Shown here: in pieces, positions 13,030-15,056 of the stretch
Layout of the letters: the number at the start of each line of letters is the position of its first letter
Numbering within the stretch: the stretch's first letter is position 1
Assembly: GCA_021204635.1 (NCBI GenBank)
Contig: JAJPZB010000175.1
Span: 1 to 15,056 of the forward strand
Reading direction: 5' to 3'
Origin: Opitutia bacterium
GTDB lineage: Bacteria > Verrucomicrobiota > Verrucomicrobiia > Opitutales > UBA953
Length of the DNA: 15,056 nt
Program-made: the position numbers and the translations under genes
Notes under the pieces: generated by a model
What the model was told of the DNA's origin: nothing
The model's database searches: none
What the model saw: the letters and a program-made list of their open reading frames with translations, nothing else

Positions 13030-15056
13030 TTATGCCTTGCGATTGCGGCGGCGGCGCGTCGCGGCGAGCGCGAGCGTGCCAAGTCCCGCGACAATCCCGA
13101 ACATCGAGGGCTCGGGCACTGCGACGATGGTGAGAATGCCGTTGTCGGTGCTACTCACGCCATATCCGGCACTGATCAAGTCTTTGCTCAGGGTGAGCGA
13201 ATCCACCGAGTTCCACGTGATGTCCGTGGTGTCGATGACGGTGAACTCATAAACGCCCTCGTCGGCGAGCGCGCTCAAAACCGCCTGATCGACGGAAATC
13301 TCGATTGCCGATTCCAAGACGCCCTCGCCCGTAATCACAAACGCGGAATCCGCGTTCGCCGCAAACGTGGCGACGCCATCCGTGCGCGCGACCCGCATAT
13401 TCGCCTCGGTCAGCGTAATCTTGATGTTGTTGGAAATCGTCACGGTTGTGCCGGCGGACGAATCAAGCTGCAATTGCGCGCCGTTCGAAATCGCAACTTC
13501 GCCGCTGCCGAACGCCTTGTTGTTCCCCGCGACAACTTTCCCTTCGGAAATCGCCGTGCCGCCGGTGTATGTGTTCGCGCCCGAGAGCGTCAAAGTTCCC
13601 TCGCCAATCTTGGCGAGAACGCCCGTGCCGGAAAGCCTGCCCGAGAACGCCATCGCCTGGTCGGCGTCGGGGGCAAACGTTGTCGTGCCCGCCAGCGCCA
13701 TCGCCGCCTCGGTCACCAACGAATTGCTATCGCCGTAAATCCCAACTTTTGTGCCATACGCGTTCGTGTCAGAAACCGCGCTCCCGATTTGGATCGAGCC
13801 CACGTTCTGCACTATCGCGCCGACATTAAATTCGGCAACGGAAATCGTCAGCGTCCCGCCCCTATTGATGTCGTTCGGGTTGGTGTTCAAAATCTCGGCA
13901 TTGAGCACGCCGCTTCCGGAAACTGTGGTGTTATACGAAGTGTGGTAATCGAAGGAGCCCGCAGAGCCGTTCCCCGCGCTATCGGGGCTGTAATACTCTG
14001 ACCCCACGGTCAGCGTCCCATCTACAACAACCGAATTGAACTGCGCCCTGATGCTGACCGTCCCCGCGTTGACCACCGAGCCGGAATCAATCGTCAGCGT
14101 GCTGGTCGCCGTCGGAGCTCCCAAATCGTTGCTCACCGTTATCGCGCCCACCGTGGCGTTTGCCGCGGCGATCTCGATGGTCTTGTCCGTCGAGCCCGAA
14201 ATGTGGAGCTCGCCGGCGCTCAAATTCTCGGAAGAAAGCAAAACTTTCCCTGCGCCGCTGACTGTCAGCGTTCCAAACTCCGCGCTCTCGGAAGAAACTG
14301 TCAGCGGCACAGTCGAGCCAACGGTCATGTCGCCGACCTTAAATTCCGCCGAGCTGATCACCGATGTGCCTTGCCCGCCGGTCAAAGTCAGCGAGTTCAA
14401 CTCCGCCTTGTCGCTCGCCGTAATCTTGAATGAGTGCGCCGCTGCCATGGTCATGTTGCCATCGACCACCAACTCCTTGCCGCCAAACACCAAGGCGCCG
14501 CTCGGCGAACTCACGTCCCCCGAAATGTGCACGACAGAATTTTCGCCCGCGACTTCAAACACCCTGCCGGTGTTGTTTGTCACAGACGCGATTTCGGCAA
14601 AATCCGAGGTAATCGTAATCTTCGCGTCGCCCGTCATGCTGATTGAGCCAATGTCGGCTGTCGTGGCAGAAATCGTAAACACACCGGTGCCCTCCGAACT
14701 GATCGCCCCGATTTTTGCATACTCTGCCGCCACAACTGCGATGCCGGCTCCCGTCGAGCGAAGAGTGCCAATGTCGGCGGTCTTGACGTCGGACGAAATC
14801 GTGAACGCCTGCCCCGAATTGTTCGTCACAACCTCGATCGCAACCTCGTCGGACGAGATCGAAACCGCGCCCGAGCCGTTCATGTTCAACGAGCCGATTT
14901 TCGCGCTCTCAGACGAAATCGTGAGCAATTTCGACGACGTGTGCGACAGCGTGGCAACCGACAAATCGCTAACGGAAATCGTCACCAAGCCGCCCGAATT
15001 TAATATGGAATCCACCGTCAACTTTCCGCTACCGGCAACTTCCACCGCTTCGGAAG
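13030..15056 (-). CDS. PEP-CTERM protein with autotransporter-type repeats, C-terminal part (runs off right edge)
   Basis: The frame is open to the right edge; a GTG at 15045 is internal because the reading continues through it, so the N-terminus and signal peptide are outside the window. The visible 674 residues begin with a regular series of about 20-residue units of the form ISSESAKIGSLNMNGSGAVS, repeated at least six times between 14500 and 14950, as expected for beta-solenoid rungs. A canonical passenger-associated repeat follows near 13500-13620: GVLAKIGEGTLTLSGANTY, then TGGTAISEGKVVAGNNKAFGS. The C-terminus carries VPEPSMFG, a hydrophobic helix and RRRRNRKA, almost the same as in the protein encoded at 1316-2014. 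It is a predicted extracellular or outer-surface protein. The reading is clean with no frame break. Confidence 0.88.
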   Translation of the reverse strand, partial: SEAVEVAGSGKLTVDSILNSGGLVTISVSDLSVATLSHTSSKLLTISSESAKIGSLNMNGSGAVSISSDEVAIEVVTNNSGQAFTISSDVKTADIGTLRSTGAGIAVVAAEYAKIGAISSEGTGVFTISATTADIGSISMTGDAKITITSDFAEIASVTNNTGRVFEVAGENSVVHISGDVSSPSGALVFGGKELVVDGNMTMAAAHSFKITASDKAELNSLTLTGGQGTSVISSAEFKVGDMTVGSTVPLTVSSESAEFGTLTVSGAGKVLLSSENLSAGELHISGSTDKTIEIAAANATVGAITVSNDLGAPTATSTLTIDSGSVVNAGTVSIRAQFNSVVVDGTLTVGSEYYSPDSAGNGSAGSFDYHTSYNTTVSGSGVLNAEILNTNPNDINRGGTLTISVAEFNVGAIVQNVGSIQIGSAVSDTNAYGTKVGIYGDSNSLVTEAAMALAGTTTFAPDADQAMAFSGRLSGTGVLAKIGEGTLTLSGANTYTGGTAISEGKVVAGNNKAFGSGEVAISNGAQLQLDSSAGTTVTISNNIKITLTEANMRVARTDGVATFAANADSAFVITGEGVLESAIEISVDQAVLSALADEGVYEFTVIDTTDITWNSVDSLTLSKDLISAGYGVSSTDNGILTIVAVPEPSMFGIVAGLGTLALAATRRRRNRKA

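Noticed and set aside
13030..15056. Large beta-repeat genes as classical type V autotransporters
   Set aside because: The visible C-termini are PEP-CTERM sorting tails, not an outer-membrane beta-barrel.

Overview
The window looks like chromosomal DNA of a free-living or gut-associated Verrucomicrobiota, most likely in or near the Opitutales. This is inferred from three secreted proteins with the PEPSMFG...RRRR form of the PEP-CTERM sorting tail, from moderately high GC with many starts lacking a clear Shine-Dalgarno site, and from the housekeeping gene mix. No rRNA or phylogenetic marker is present, so the placement is tentative. No phage, plasmid, IS or CRISPR element was found.

Left part (1-4269): the first 22 codons of a YbaB/EbfC nucleoid protein run off the left edge on the minus strand, behind an MtfA-like M90 metallopeptidase. 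A plus-strand gene for a small secreted PEP-CTERM protein follows. Its upstream region holds a degenerate GGTTGGTGG tandem array, a nine-G run inside a candidate promoter spacer, and a leader hairpin. The gene ends in a strong terminator and then a second GGTTGGTGG array in inverted orientation. Next come mnmM-like and leuC genes on the minus strand, leuC having a recognisable promoter.

Middle part (4388-9068): a plus-strand run encodes an aldose-1-epimerase-like mutarotase, an N6-adenine DNA methyltransferase of the Eco57I/TaqI type with no visible nuclease partner, and a HAD phosphatase. The last two overlap by ATGA. A tRNA-Gln(TTG) gene converges on the HAD gene, and its terminator lies inside the HAD coding end. 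A four-helix membrane protein of the phage-holin-4_2 family (plus) and a secreted nitroreductase-like protein (minus) converge on a shared terminator.

Right part (9134-15056): a third GGTTGGTGG array is followed by two large minus-strand PEP-CTERM genes rich in autotransporter-type beta repeats. The first is split into two frames exactly at a run of eight G (on its coding strand). One extra G would restore a single protein of 1111 residues with both a signal peptide and a PEP-CTERM tail. The second runs off the right edge and contains a regular 20-residue beta-solenoid-like repeat.

The most interesting theme is possible switching of surface proteins. The only two long G runs noticed (9 and 8 bases) sit in the promoter of one PEP-CTERM gene and in the coding region of another, and G-rich arrays flank these genes. 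A homopolymer sequencing error is the simplest rival explanation for the split gene. All calls come from reading the sequence; no database search was run.
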